This document shows positions 6,540-13,911 of a stretch of 16,070 bases of DNA, piece by piece. A program made the translations under genes and the position numbers. The notes under the pieces were generated by a model. The model was not told the DNA's origin. It worked only from the letters and a program-made list of their open reading frames with translations, and made no database searches. The stretch's first letter is position 1. Every line of letters begins with the position of its first letter. The DNA comes from JBKPNX01 sp046732855 (GTDB lineage: Bacteria; Pseudomonadota; Alphaproteobacteria; Geminicoccales; Geminicoccaceae), in NCBI GenBank assembly GCA_046732855.1, contig JBKPNX010000118.1:1-16070 (forward strand). The letters are read 5' to 3'.

Positions 6540-6553
6540 GTGACGCGTATCAC
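6540..6553. promoter_or_regulatory. Second CRP-type site (GTGA-N6-TCAC)
   Basis: The sequence GTGACGCGTATCAC has both core half-sites of the CRP consensus at the correct spacing, with mismatches only at the two outermost positions. It lies 21 bases after the MarR stop codon and about 155 bases upstream of the MarR-GNAT start, so it could act on that gene. Like the site at 1267, its link to the Crp/Fnr protein of this window is inferred. Confidence 0.35.
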
Positions 6554-6653
6554 TACGAGCAATTCGGCGCGTCAGTAGTCAACACGTCGTGATGTCGACG
6601 GCTCACCTGGGGAGCGCTGTTCCCGGCGCCAGTTGGCACGTGGTCGATTATAG

Positions 6654-6666
6654 TTGACTCAGTCAA
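6654..6666. promoter_or_regulatory. Palindrome TTGACT-C-AGTCAA upstream of the MarR-GNAT gene
   Basis: A perfect 6-base inverted repeat with a one-base centre lies 43 bases before the MarR-GNAT start codon. Its size and position fit a MarR-type operator, most simply for autoregulation by the fusion protein. The left arm, TTGACT, could also serve as a -35 element, although I see no good -10 at the right spacing. Confidence 0.5.
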
Positions 6667-6708
6667 ATAAGTAGTTGCTGATTAACGCCGGCACGCGGCG
6701 GGGCTGCC

Positions 6709-7632
6709 ATGCATCCGATCGACGATCACATCTCGACCGTTCGCCGGTTCAACCGGTTCTACACAAGGCAGATCGGTTTGCTCGATGAGGGCTTGCTCCA
6801 GAGCAAGTTCTCGCTGACCGAGGTTCGTGTGCTCTATGAGCTGGCGCACCGTGACGGACTGACGGCAAGCGAGCTCGGGCGTGATCTCGATGTGAACCCA
6901 GGTTACCTCAGTCGCTTGCTGGCAAAACTCGAGACGCGAGGTCTGCTGAAGCGCAGCCCACTCCAAGGCGACGGGCGACGAGCTATGCTCGCCCTGACCG
7001 CCACTGGTCGCGAGGCGTTTGCACCGCTGGATAAGGCTGCGCGGGATCAGATGGCTGGTTTGCTCGAACCGCTTTCGGCCACCGACAGGGGCAAGCTGGT
7101 ACGGGCGATGGAAACCGTTCAGCGATTGCTCGGCGGGAGCCAAGAGCCGATAGTCCCTTATATCCTGCGCGATCTTCAACCCGGTGATCTCGGCTGGATC
7201 ATTCACCGGCAAGGCATTCTCTACAATGAGGAGTATGGTTGGGACGAGACGTTCGAGGCCCTGGTTGCAGAGATCGCTGGCGCCTTCGCGAAAACATTTG
7301 ACCCCAGGCGCGAGCGTTGCTGGATCGCAGAGCGCGAAGGAGAGGTCGTCGGTAGCGTCTTCCTTGCGCGCGCGTCCGACGAAGTCGCCAAACTTCGTCT
7401 GCTTTATGTGGAGCCATCTGCCCGTCGCCTGCGCATCGGAAGGCGATTGGTTGACGAGTGCATCCGCTTCGCACGGACGAAGGACTACAAGATTTTGACC
7501 CTGTGGACTAACGACGTCCTCGTCTCGGCCCGACGGATCTATGAAGGGGCCGGATTCGAGCTGGTCACGGAGGAGCGGCACCGCTCCTTTGGCAAGGACC
7601 TCGTGGGACAAACCTGGGAGCTTGCGCTATGA
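6709..7632 (+). CDS. MarR-GNAT fusion (helix-turn-helix GNAT family N-acetyltransferase)
   Basis: The 307-residue protein fuses a MarR winged helix (about residues 1-145) to a GNAT acetyltransferase domain (about 150-305). The helix-turn-helix is LTASELGRDLDVNPGYLSRL with the wing GLLKRSPLQGDGRRAMLALT. The GNAT half shows the substrate-side segment GILYNEEYGWDETFEALVAE, the strand CWIAEREGEVVGSVFLARAS, motif A (LRLLYVEPSARRLRIGRRLV) and the closing ARRIYEGAGFELVTEE. In motif A the usual R-x-x-G-x-G loop that grips acetyl-CoA reads RRLRIG, with arginine in place of the first glycine. Such fusions are common in Proteobacteria and probably couple DNA binding to acetylation of a small molecule or amine; the substrate is unknown. 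The ATG at 6709 has only a weak ribosome binding site. The palindrome at 6654 is its likely operator. Confidence 0.93.
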   Translation: MHPIDDHISTVRRFNRFYTRQIGLLDEGLLQSKFSLTEVRVLYELAHRDGLTASELGRDLDVNPGYLSRLLAKLETRGLLKRSPLQGDGRRAMLALTATGREAFAPLDKAARDQMAGLLEPLSATDRGKLVRAMETVQRLLGGSQEPIVPYILRDLQPGDLGWIIHRQGILYNEEYGWDETFEALVAEIAGAFAKTFDPRRERCWIAEREGEVVGSVFLARASDEVAKLRLLYVEPSARRLRIGRRLVDECIRFARTKDYKILTLWTNDVLVSARRIYEGAGFELVTEERHRSFGKDLVGQTWELAL

Positions 7633-7766
7633 CCAGGAACCGGGCCACGGCGCTATTACAGCGGGACTGGCATTCGGGTCTGGGGTAGCGACTGCCTCAT
7701 CCCGATCAGTGACGCACCAATGCGGTCCAGGATCGAGCCATCATTTCTCAGAGGCGAGCAAGCGAT

Positions 7767-8072
7767 ATGATCATACGCGAGTGGCGCGGACGCGCGAGCG
7801 CTGAACAGACAGAGGCCTACCCCGATCATTTTCACCAAGGGGTCGTGCCCGAGCTCCGCGGGCGTGCCGGCTTCCTGGGCGCCTACCTTGGCCGTCGTCT
7901 GGTCGATGATGAGATCGAGTTTGTCGTGTTGAGCCGCTGGGAGTCCCTGGAGGCCATCAAAGCCTTCGCGGGCGAAGATCCGGCGCGGGCCGTCGTCGAT
8001 GCACGAGCGGCTGCAACGCTCCGCGACTTCGATGCCACGGTCCAGCACTTCTATGTCATCGAAGAGATCTAG
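7767..8072 (+). CDS. Antibiotic biosynthesis monooxygenase (ABM)-like protein
   Basis: The 101-residue protein has the size and pattern of the dimeric alpha-beta barrel fold. It opens with the strand MIIREWRGRA, then the helix AYPDHFHQGVVPELRGRAGF, the strands GAYLGRRLVDDEIEFVVLSR with W58, and a second helix ESLEAIKAFAGEDPARAVVD, ending FDATVQHFYVIEE. ABM-like proteins include cofactor-free monooxygenases and many of unknown function. The WESLEAIKAFAGED stretch is typical of small stand-alone members. The ATG at 7767 follows GAGGCGAG by about 7 bases. It lies 134 bases after the MarR-GNAT gene and is followed by a hairpin, so it probably ends that transcript. The 7633-7766 gap holds nothing I recognise. 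Confidence 0.82.
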   Translation: MIIREWRGRASAEQTEAYPDHFHQGVVPELRGRAGFLGAYLGRRLVDDEIEFVVLSRWESLEAIKAFAGEDPARAVVDARAAATLRDFDATVQHFYVIEEI

Positions 8073-8082
8073 TTGACGCCGT

Positions 8083-8109
8083 GGGGCTCTGTAGTGGTTC
8101 CAGAGCCCC
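8083..8109 (+). terminator. Hairpin after the ABM-like gene
   Basis: GGGGCTCTG (8083-8091) and CAGAGCCCC (8101-8109) form a perfect 9-base-pair stem with a 9-base loop, starting 10 bases after the stop codon. There is no run of T residues after it, so it may be a factor-assisted terminator or a stabilising 3' end rather than a classical intrinsic terminator. Confidence 0.5.
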
Positions 8110-8484
8110 GAGACGACATCGGCACCGCCCTACAGGAGCTCGCTGAATAACCACGGGTTGTCCTTCCACCCTGGGTACGACGAAATCTGGTCGTCCATCC
8201 CTTCTCGATCGCCCCAGCGAGCTTTGTCGTGCGCGCCGGCGATCGCGAATGGTGGAGAAATTGTGCCTGGTGCTCGCTCGGCATGGTGGCGCTCGCTGGG
8301 GCACGGCGACCATCACGACCGCGCTGCGCGGTCGGGCGGCAGGTCACGGGAAGGGTCGAGGCGGGGGTACTTCTCGACCGGGATTGCGGTCAATACCCGC
8401 GCGATGCGTGCGTTCCACGACGCGCAAACGTAGCGCCGAAGCAATCCAGTGAGCCAATAGGGGATTTAACCTGAACGTCGGAGG
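8110..8484. other. Gap of about 375 bases without a recognised gene
   Basis: All six frames here give arginine-, serine- and proline-rich readings without a family pattern, and none has a convincing start with a ribosome binding site. It lies between the convergent ABM-like gene (plus) and the small membrane protein (minus), where no promoter is needed. It is therefore larger than expected for this window and may be the worn remains of a gene. Confidence 0.35.
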
Positions 8485-8721
8485 TCAGTTGAATGAACGG
8501 CCCTTCCACTTTCGAATGAAACCGAGGTAGAAGAATGCCGCGAAAAGAACGGCATTGACAATTGAACGCATGCCGCTCATTTCAGGCGTCTCGATAAAGC
8601 CCGTGCCCAAGAGCGGCACCGAAACACGAGCAAGGTAGAGGTAGAAAAGAACCCCTGAGCTTACGAAGAAGGCGCCTGCAAGGAACTTACAAACGTCTTG
8701 CCAAGGAATTCCCCTGAACAT
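8485..8721 (-). CDS. Small membrane protein, 78 residues, function unknown
   Basis: The product has two predicted transmembrane helices, about residues 11-30 (CKFLAGAFFVSSGVLFYLYL) and 52-70 (RSIVNAVLFAAFFYLGFIRK), joined by a loop with VSVPLLGTGFIETPEMSG. It ends in a basic tail, which suggests that the C-terminus is cytoplasmic. AGGAG lies about 9 bases before the ATG at 8721. I recognise no functional family, but the codon use and the sharp hydrophobic pattern indicate a real gene. It diverges from the AlkD gene with only 32 bases between start codons, so the two promoters must overlap or lie within each other's coding regions. Confidence 0.75.
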   Translation of the reverse strand: MFRGIPWQDVCKFLAGAFFVSSGVLFYLYLARVSVPLLGTGFIETPEMSGMRSIVNAVLFAAFFYLGFIRKWKGRSFN

Positions 8722-8753
8722 GTTCGACTCCTGTCTACGCGGGCACTCAAGTC

Positions 8754-9470
8754 ATGAGACCAGACGTCGAGGAGATCGTCGGCCGCCTCGAGGCGCTCGC
8801 CAATCCGAAGAACGTGGCCCGCATGGCCCGGTATGGGAACAACCGGAAGGGCACGCTCGGGTCCCCTTGCCGACGCTTCGCAAGCTAGCCCGCGAGGCGG
8901 GGCGCGACCACGAGCTCGCACTCCGCCTCTGGGACACCGGCATCCACGAGGCTCGCATTCTGGCAGTCATAGTGGATGATCCGTCGTTGGTCAGCGAGAC
9001 TCAGGCCGAGCGCTGGGTCGCTGATCTCGCCTCGTGGGACGTCTGTGACGGGCTCTGCAACAACCTCCTCCGCCGTACACGATTCGCGCACGCCAAGGCG
9101 CTCGAGTGGTGCGGACGTGAGGCCGAATTCGTGCGGCGCGCCGGCTTCGTGATGATTGCGGTGCTCGCCGTCCATGACAGGGCCGCTCCCGACTCTCGGT
9201 TTCTTCGCTATCTGCCGCTGATTGACGTGGCAGCCTCGGACGACCGCAACTTCGTGAAAAAGGGCGGTCAATTGGCGCTTCGCCAGATCGGCAAACGGAA
9301 CTCCAGCCTCAACGCTGCGGCGCGCGCTGGCCGGGGAGCTCGCCCAAAGCGCCTCCAGGCCGGCCTCTGGGATCGGCCGCGACGCGCTTCGTGAGCTAAC
9401 GAGCAAGGCCGTCCAAAGACGGCTCGCGCATTGTTCGAAGGACGGTGAAAAGCTGGACAGCAAGCGATGA
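8754..9470 (+). pseudogene. AlkD-type DNA alkylation repair protein with two compensating frameshifts
   Basis: Read across two frame changes, 239 codons give an AlkD-type HEAT-repeat DNA glycosylase, which excises positively charged alkylated bases. The ATG at 8754 opens MRPDVEEIVGRLEALANPKN, then VARMARYG...GTLG. At GGG 8859-8861 the frame must slip back one base for VPLPTLRKLAREAGRDHELA. This frame carries the core, including ASWDVCDGLCNNLL, with the tryptophan-aspartate pair typical of the active site, and NFVKKGGQLALRQIGKRN. Near 9324-9327 it must return to the first frame for LAGELAQ...IGRDALRELTSK, ending at TGA 9468-9470. The length matches intact homologues of about 235 residues. As printed, neither single frame gives a whole enzyme. 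Either two indels inactivated the gene, or both are assembly errors. Confidence 0.82.
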
Positions 9471-9595
9471 TGTGCGAGCATCTGGGCAAGCGTTTGAGCG
9501 TCAGTTCCTCAAGCACCGGCACGCTTTTTTGGCATACCCGCGGCGAGCCGATTTCAATGCCAATGCCGTGGCCGACTCGAATGCCCCCGCGTCAA

Positions 9596-9632
9596 CCATG
9601 CTCGGCGTGTCGGGCATGTCGAGAGAGCATGG
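9596..9632. terminator. Possible hairpin between convergent genes
   Basis: CCATGCTC (9596-9603) and GAGCATGG (9625-9632) can pair over 8 bases with a 21-base loop. It lies between the converging AlkD and histidine kinase genes, where a two-way terminator would be expected. The long loop and the lack of a T run make the call weak. The rest of 9471-9652 holds nothing I recognise. Confidence 0.22.
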
Positions 9633-9652
9633 AGCGCTGGATCTGGCGCTGA

Positions 9653-10962
9653 TCAGGAAGCCGCCACGGGCAGGGTGACCCGGACGACCAGGCCGCCGCC
9701 GGGACGGTCGTCGAGGGTGATCATACCGCCATGGCGATGGACGATGGTCCGGGCGACGGCCAGACCGAGGCCGGTGCCACCGGTCGTCCGAGAGCGCGAC
9801 GGCTCCAGGCGGAAGAATGGCTGGAACACCTGCTCGCGCGCCGCGGCCGGGATGCCCGGGCCACGATCTTCGATGGTCAGCCGGATCGTATCGCGCTCAG
9901 TTTGGAGCCCGACCTCGGCTTCGCGCCCGTATTTCACGGCGTTGTCGATCAGGTTGGCGAGCGCACGCCGAAGCGCTACCGGACGGGAGGCGAAGCGCAG
10001 TCGATCCGGCCCCAGGTAGTGGACCGGCTGGCCCACATCAGCCAGGTCATCGCAGAGCGAACGCACCAGGGCAGCGAGGTCCACGTCCTGGCGCGACTCG
10101 CCGGCGCCGTCGTCGCGAGCGAAGGCCAGGGTCTCGTCGAGCATGGTCGCCATGGTGTCCAGATCGGCGATCGCCTTGCGTTGCTGCTCGGTGTCGTCGA
10201 TCAGCTCGGCGCGCAGCCGCAGACGGGTCAGTACGGTGCGCAGATCGTGGGCGATGGCAGCGAGCATGCGCGTGCGGTCGTCGACCAGGCGCTGAATGCG
10301 CTCCTGCATCTGGTTGAACGCCCGTGCCGCCTGGACGATCTCGCTCGGCCCGGCCTCGGCCATGGGCGGGGCATTCACATCGGTGCCGAGTCGGCCTGCG
10401 GCCTGGGCGAAGCGGCCCAGCGGCACGGTCACCCGCCGCGCCGCCCAGACCGCGAGCAACGCGATGCCGCCGGTCAGCACTGAGAGGCCGAGACCGAAGC
10501 GTAGGGGCCAGAACGAGCCCAGCGCCTCGCGGTCAACAGTCACGGTCAGCCAGCTGCCGTCGGCAAGTTGTAGCCACGCGGCGACCTGCTCGGCCGGGCT
10601 GTCGTCGATCACGATCGCCGCCGGCCCAAGATCGCCGAGCGCCTGCCGGAGATCCCTCGACAGGTGCCGGCTCAGCCAGTCCGTCGCGGCCTCAGCCGGC
10701 GGCTGCGCGGTTGGCGACCATCGCGCGTCGAGTGGCGGCCTTGCGACACGCTCGAGCAGCTCGGCTCGGCGCTCGGCCGGGGCGCTCCCCGCGATCGCTG
10801 CGACCGTCGCCACCCGACCGACCAGGCGCGGATAGCGCAGATGGTCGTCGCCGAACGGGCCGCCGATCAAGGCGACGCCGATGCTCGCAACCAGCGTCAG
10901 AAACAGGCCGCCGATCAGGACCAGGGTAATGCGGCCCGCAATGCTACGCGGCGCGAGGCGCA

Positions 10963-10963
<1 letters not shown>
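9653..10963 (-). CDS. Sensor histidine kinase (EnvZ/OmpR-type pair)
   Basis: This is a 436-residue inner-membrane kinase. The first transmembrane segment is about residues 11-34, a periplasmic sensor domain spans about 35-152, and the second segment is 153-175. A HAMP domain (about 176-230) leads to the HisKA helix with the phosphorylated histidine at H239 in IAHDLRTVLTRLRLR. The ATPase domain shows the N box NLIDNAVKYG, the G1 box DRGPGI, the F box FQPFFRLE and the G2 box GGTGLGLAVA. The H-box residue five places after the histidine, normally proline (HDLRTP), is valine. The GTG start at 10963 shares one base with the TAG of the response-regulator gene, so the pair is one operon with coupled translation. 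The signal is unknown, but the divergent Spy-like gene suggests envelope stress or metal. Confidence 0.95.
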
Positions 10964-11673
<710 letters not shown>

Positions 11674-11719
11674 GGCACGATTGTAATGGGTATGCGTCGC
11701 ACCATCCGAAGAAGGGAAT

Positions 11720-11796
11720 TGTAACAGTCGGTTACAGATCAGGTTTCTGCAATCGCCTGTTACCAAGTCCGGCCTCGGCCGACATCATCCCGTTAC
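11720..11796. promoter_or_regulatory. GTTAC repeat cluster between response regulator and Spy-like gene
   Basis: The 186-base region between the divergent start codons holds an inverted pair TGTAAC (11720-11725) and GTTACA (11731-11736), plus two further GTTAC copies at 11759-11763 and 11792-11796. OmpR-type regulators bind repeated short half-sites upstream of their own operon and targets, so these are candidate sites for the adjacent regulator. The exact pattern of repeats is not settled. Confidence 0.5.
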
Positions 11797-11859
11797 AGCG
11801 GCAGCCTAGATCCATCGATCGGAGACCACGACAGAGTCCACAGGGCGAGGAGATTGACG

Positions 11860-12477
11860 ATGGACGACACCCACACCGCGACCGGATCGGACGCCGAGAG
11901 CGGCGAGCCGGACCATGACGATGGCAAAGAAGGGCGCTGTGCCCGTTCGCGTCGGCGCGGCCTCAAGACCTCCTACATCGTGCTTCTTGGCGCAGCGATC
12001 GCCGCGGGTACCGCACTCCTGGTCACGGGCCTCAGCGCTGCGGACGATGAAACGGCGTTCCTCGGCAATGGCAGGTCGGGGCAGTTCATGCTTACCGGCT
12101 GGCGCCACGACTGGCACGGCGGGGGTCACGGCCGGTTCGCCGAGCAGGTGTGCAGCGACGCACGCGATGAGATCCTCGAGGAGCGGGTGGCCTTCGTCGA
12201 GAGCTTCGTCGACTTCACCGACGAGCAGGAGCCGGCCTGGCAACAGCTGGTGGCCGCGATCCGCGCCGGCAGCGCGAAAGTCGGGGCGACCTGCGCCGAG
12301 CTCGAGGCGCCAGCTCCGACCGCGCCCGCCCACCTCGCACGGGTAGAGCTGATCTTGAGCACCGGGCTCGACATCGTCCAGCAGGTGCGTCCGGAGTTCG
12401 AGCAGTTCTATGCGGTGCTCGACGATAACCAGAAGACCGCGCTCGACAAGCTCGTGAGCCGACATCATCGGCACTGA
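11860..12477 (+). CDS. Spy/CpxP-like periplasmic protein
   Basis: The 205-residue protein has a charged N-terminal tail with RSRRRG, one hydrophobic segment (about residues 38-60) serving as signal peptide or membrane anchor, and a helical domain outside the cytoplasm. Two degenerate LTxxQ-like motifs, FTDEQ (119-123) and LDDNQ (187-191), resemble the Spy/CpxP family of envelope stress chaperones. Spacing between them is typical, although each departs from the strict consensus. Histidine-rich stretches (HDWHGGGH and C-terminal RHHRH) could bind metal. C98 and C145 could form a disulphide. AGGAG precedes the ATG at 11860, which I prefer to a TTG two codons upstream. It diverges from the two-component operon, as cpxP does from cpxRA, so it is probably induced by it and may feed back on the sensor. 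Confidence 0.78.
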   Translation: MDDTHTATGSDAESGEPDHDDGKEGRCARSRRRGLKTSYIVLLGAAIAAGTALLVTGLSAADDETAFLGNGRSGQFMLTGWRHDWHGGGHGRFAEQVCSDARDEILEERVAFVESFVDFTDEQEPAWQQLVAAIRAGSAKVGATCAELEAPAPTAPAHLARVELILSTGLDIVQQVRPEFEQFYAVLDDNQKTALDKLVSRHHRH

Positions 12478-12589
12478 TACCGGCCTGGCCGGCTGGGCAT
12501 CCCTTCGCCGGCTAATCGACTTCAAGCCCACTTCGACTTGTAGCGCGCTCGAATTCCAACCACCCCGATGGGGCTGAGGAAAAACTCTC

Positions 12590-12943
12590 ATGGTCACCAC
12601 CGTCCACCAAGTCGCCGCAACACAGCTGTCCGGGGCCTCGTTCACCGGCAACCTGTCAGCGTTTGCCTGGAGGGCGACCAGCATCCTCCACGATATCCGC
12701 ACGCTCAATCGCCAAGCGGGCACGCAGGCCGCGGGCGCCGCCTCCGGATCGCCGGTGGGGGCAAAGGGCGATGCCGGTGTCGTGGCCCGGTTTGTGGCGT
12801 GGATCGCCGTCGCGATTGCCGACGAGCTACGCATCCAGCGCGACATGCGGCAGCTGAGGGCCATGGAGGAGTCCATGCTCAGGGACATCGGCCTCACGCG
12901 CGCGGACATTGGCACTACCGTGCGCTATGGCCGGGACGGATGA
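12590..12943 (+). CDS. DUF1127 domain-containing protein (second copy)
   Basis: The 117-residue protein has its DUF1127 domain at the C-terminus, about residues 78-108: ADELRIQRDMRQLRAMEESM and then LRDIGLTRADI, the most conserved family segment. The first 60 residues are low in recognisable structure. The middle (VVARFVAWIAVAIADEL) is an amphipathic helix typical of the longer family members. The ATG at 12590 follows GAGGAAAA by about 6 bases. It has no obvious operon partner: the Spy-like gene ends 112 bases upstream and the ArsR gene starts 132 bases downstream. It shares only the LxDIGxTRADI core with the copy at 2899, so the two are not a recent duplication. The role is unknown. Confidence 0.85.
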   Translation: MVTTVHQVAATQLSGASFTGNLSAFAWRATSILHDIRTLNRQAGTQAAGAASGSPVGAKGDAGVVARFVAWIAVAIADELRIQRDMRQLRAMEESMLRDIGLTRADIGTTVRYGRDG

Positions 12944-13005
12944 GCGACAGAACGGCAAGCCCCTCGGTAGCTCGCCGCCGATCTCCGCAGCAGGTCGTTA
13001 GCATT

Positions 13006-13032
13006 GACTTACGGTTAGTATAGACTTACCGT
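13006..13032. promoter_or_regulatory. Putative ArsR operator and promoter region
   Basis: GACTTACGGT (13006-13015) is repeated as GACTTACCGT (13023-13032), nine of ten bases identical and 17 bases apart. The ends also form an inverted pair, ACGGT and ACCGT. A TTGACT that could act as -35 begins at 13004, and TATAGA lies at 13019. The position, 44 bases before the ArsR start codon, suits autoregulation by the ArsR protein. The promoter spacing is not clear. Confidence 0.42.
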
Positions 13033-13075
13033 CCGTCCTGCTCGCTGCCGCCCGAGCTCCAATGGAACTCTGGTG

Positions 13076-13402
13076 ATGATAAACACAGAGCGCGTCCTAG
13101 ACGCACTGGGAGACCCTACCCGCCGCTTGGTGTTCAAGCGCCTGCGCAATGGCACCCGCTCGGTAGGAGAAATTGCCCAAGGGATGGATGTGAGCCGCCC
13201 GGCGGTCTCCCAGCACCTGAAAGTGCTCAAAGCGGCAGGGCTGGTCGTGGTTCGCGCCGAAGGCGCGCGACGGCTGTACGCGGTCGATAGGCGCGCCATC
13301 GAGGCATTACGCGCCTGGCTCGATGGCTTCTGGGATGAAGCGCTTGCCGCATTCAAAGAGACGGCGGAGGGAGAAGCAACAAGAGGAAGGAAACCACGAT
13401 GA
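13076..13402 (+). CDS. ArsR family helix-turn-helix regulator
   Basis: This 108-residue winged-helix protein reads LDALGDPTRRLVFKRLRNGT, then the helix-turn-helix SVGEIAQGMDVSRPAVSQHL and KVLKAAGLVVVRAEGARRLY with the wing. There is no CxC metal motif in the recognition helix, so it is not a classical arsenic or cadmium sensor. It belongs to the group regularly paired with SRPBCC (AHSA1-type) genes. I start it at the ATG 13076; a GTG immediately upstream is possible. Its stop overlaps the SRPBCC start as ATGA (13399-13402), showing translational coupling. It probably represses its own operon of ArsR, SRPBCC and GST through the repeats at 13006. Confidence 0.93.
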   Translation: MINTERVLDALGDPTRRLVFKRLRNGTRSVGEIAQGMDVSRPAVSQHLKVLKAAGLVVVRAEGARRLYAVDRRAIEALRAWLDGFWDEALAAFKETAEGEATRGRKPR

Positions 13403-13911
13403 CGGAGCAAACAAGGCTGCGGGCCAGCGGCGCGGACCGCGTGTGGAAGGTCGTGATCGTCAACGCGCCGCCGGCGGTGGCGTGGCGGGTCTTCACCGAG
13501 GAAATGGGTACCTGGTGGTCGTTGGCCACCCACAAGATCGGCACGGCGAGGGCGGTGGATGCGGTGATCGAGCCGCGCGTCGGCGGTCGTTGGTACGAGC
13601 GCGGCGACGATGGAAGCACCTGCGACTGGGGGCGTGTGCTGTCGTGGGAGCCGCCTACGCGGCTGGTGCTTTCCTGGGAGATCACTGCCGACTGGAAGCA
13701 CGACCCCGATCTCAAGACGGAAGTGGAGGTGCGCTTCGTCGCCGAGGGCAAGAATAGTACGCGCGTCGAACTCGAGCATCGCCACCTCGACCTCTACGGG
13801 GCACGTCAGGAAAAGATGCGCGGCATCTTCGACTCGGAGATGGGTTGGAAGGGGCTCCTCGACGGGTTCGCGGCTTCCGCCTCGGCACAGCAAGGAGGAT
13901 CAAGCCCATGA
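13399..13911 (+). CDS. SRPBCC family protein (AHSA1-like)
   Basis: The 170-residue protein has the START/Bet v 1-like fold of the activator-of-Hsp90-ATPase (AHSA1) branch. The first strand VWKVVIVNAPPAVAWRVFTE is followed by MGTWWSLATHKIG, the central IEPRVGGRWYERGDDGSTCD and WGRVLSWEPPTRLVLSWEI, and the long C-terminal helix with GWKGLLDGFAA. The fold makes a deep hydrophobic pocket for small ligands. In bacteria the branch paired with ArsR regulators has no established single reaction. AGGAAGG precedes the ATG. The gene is coupled by ATGA overlaps to ArsR upstream and to the GST gene downstream (13908-13911), so the three are one operon. Confidence 0.92.
   Translation: MTEQTRLRASGADRVWKVVIVNAPPAVAWRVFTEEMGTWWSLATHKIGTARAVDAVIEPRVGGRWYERGDDGSTCDWGRVLSWEPPTRLVLSWEITADWKHDPDLKTEVEVRFVAEGKNSTRVELEHRHLDLYGARQEKMRGIFDSEMGWKGLLDGFAASASAQQGGSSP

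Noticed and set aside
8158..8474. Overlapping plus- and minus-strand frames of 80-92 codons in the 8110-8484 gap.
   Set aside because: They all have arginine-rich, low-information translations, and none has a ribosome binding site or a recognisable motif.
9493..9527. AGCGT and ACGCT arms followed by six T residues, resembling a terminator after AlkD.
   Set aside because: The stem is only five base pairs with a loop of about twenty bases, too weak to call.
9731..10483. A 250-codon plus-strand frame and other long frames opposite the histidine kinase.
   Set aside because: They are antisense shadows of a clear high-GC kinase gene and show no family pattern.
12479..12500. CCGGCC-T-GGCCGG after the Spy-like gene as a terminator.
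   Set aside because: The loop is too small for the full stem and there is no T run; a GC-rich palindrome of this size is common in such DNA.
11806..12915. A 369-codon minus-strand frame opposite the Spy-like and DUF1127 genes.
   Set aside because: It covers two plus-strand genes with good starts and families, and its own translation shows no domain.
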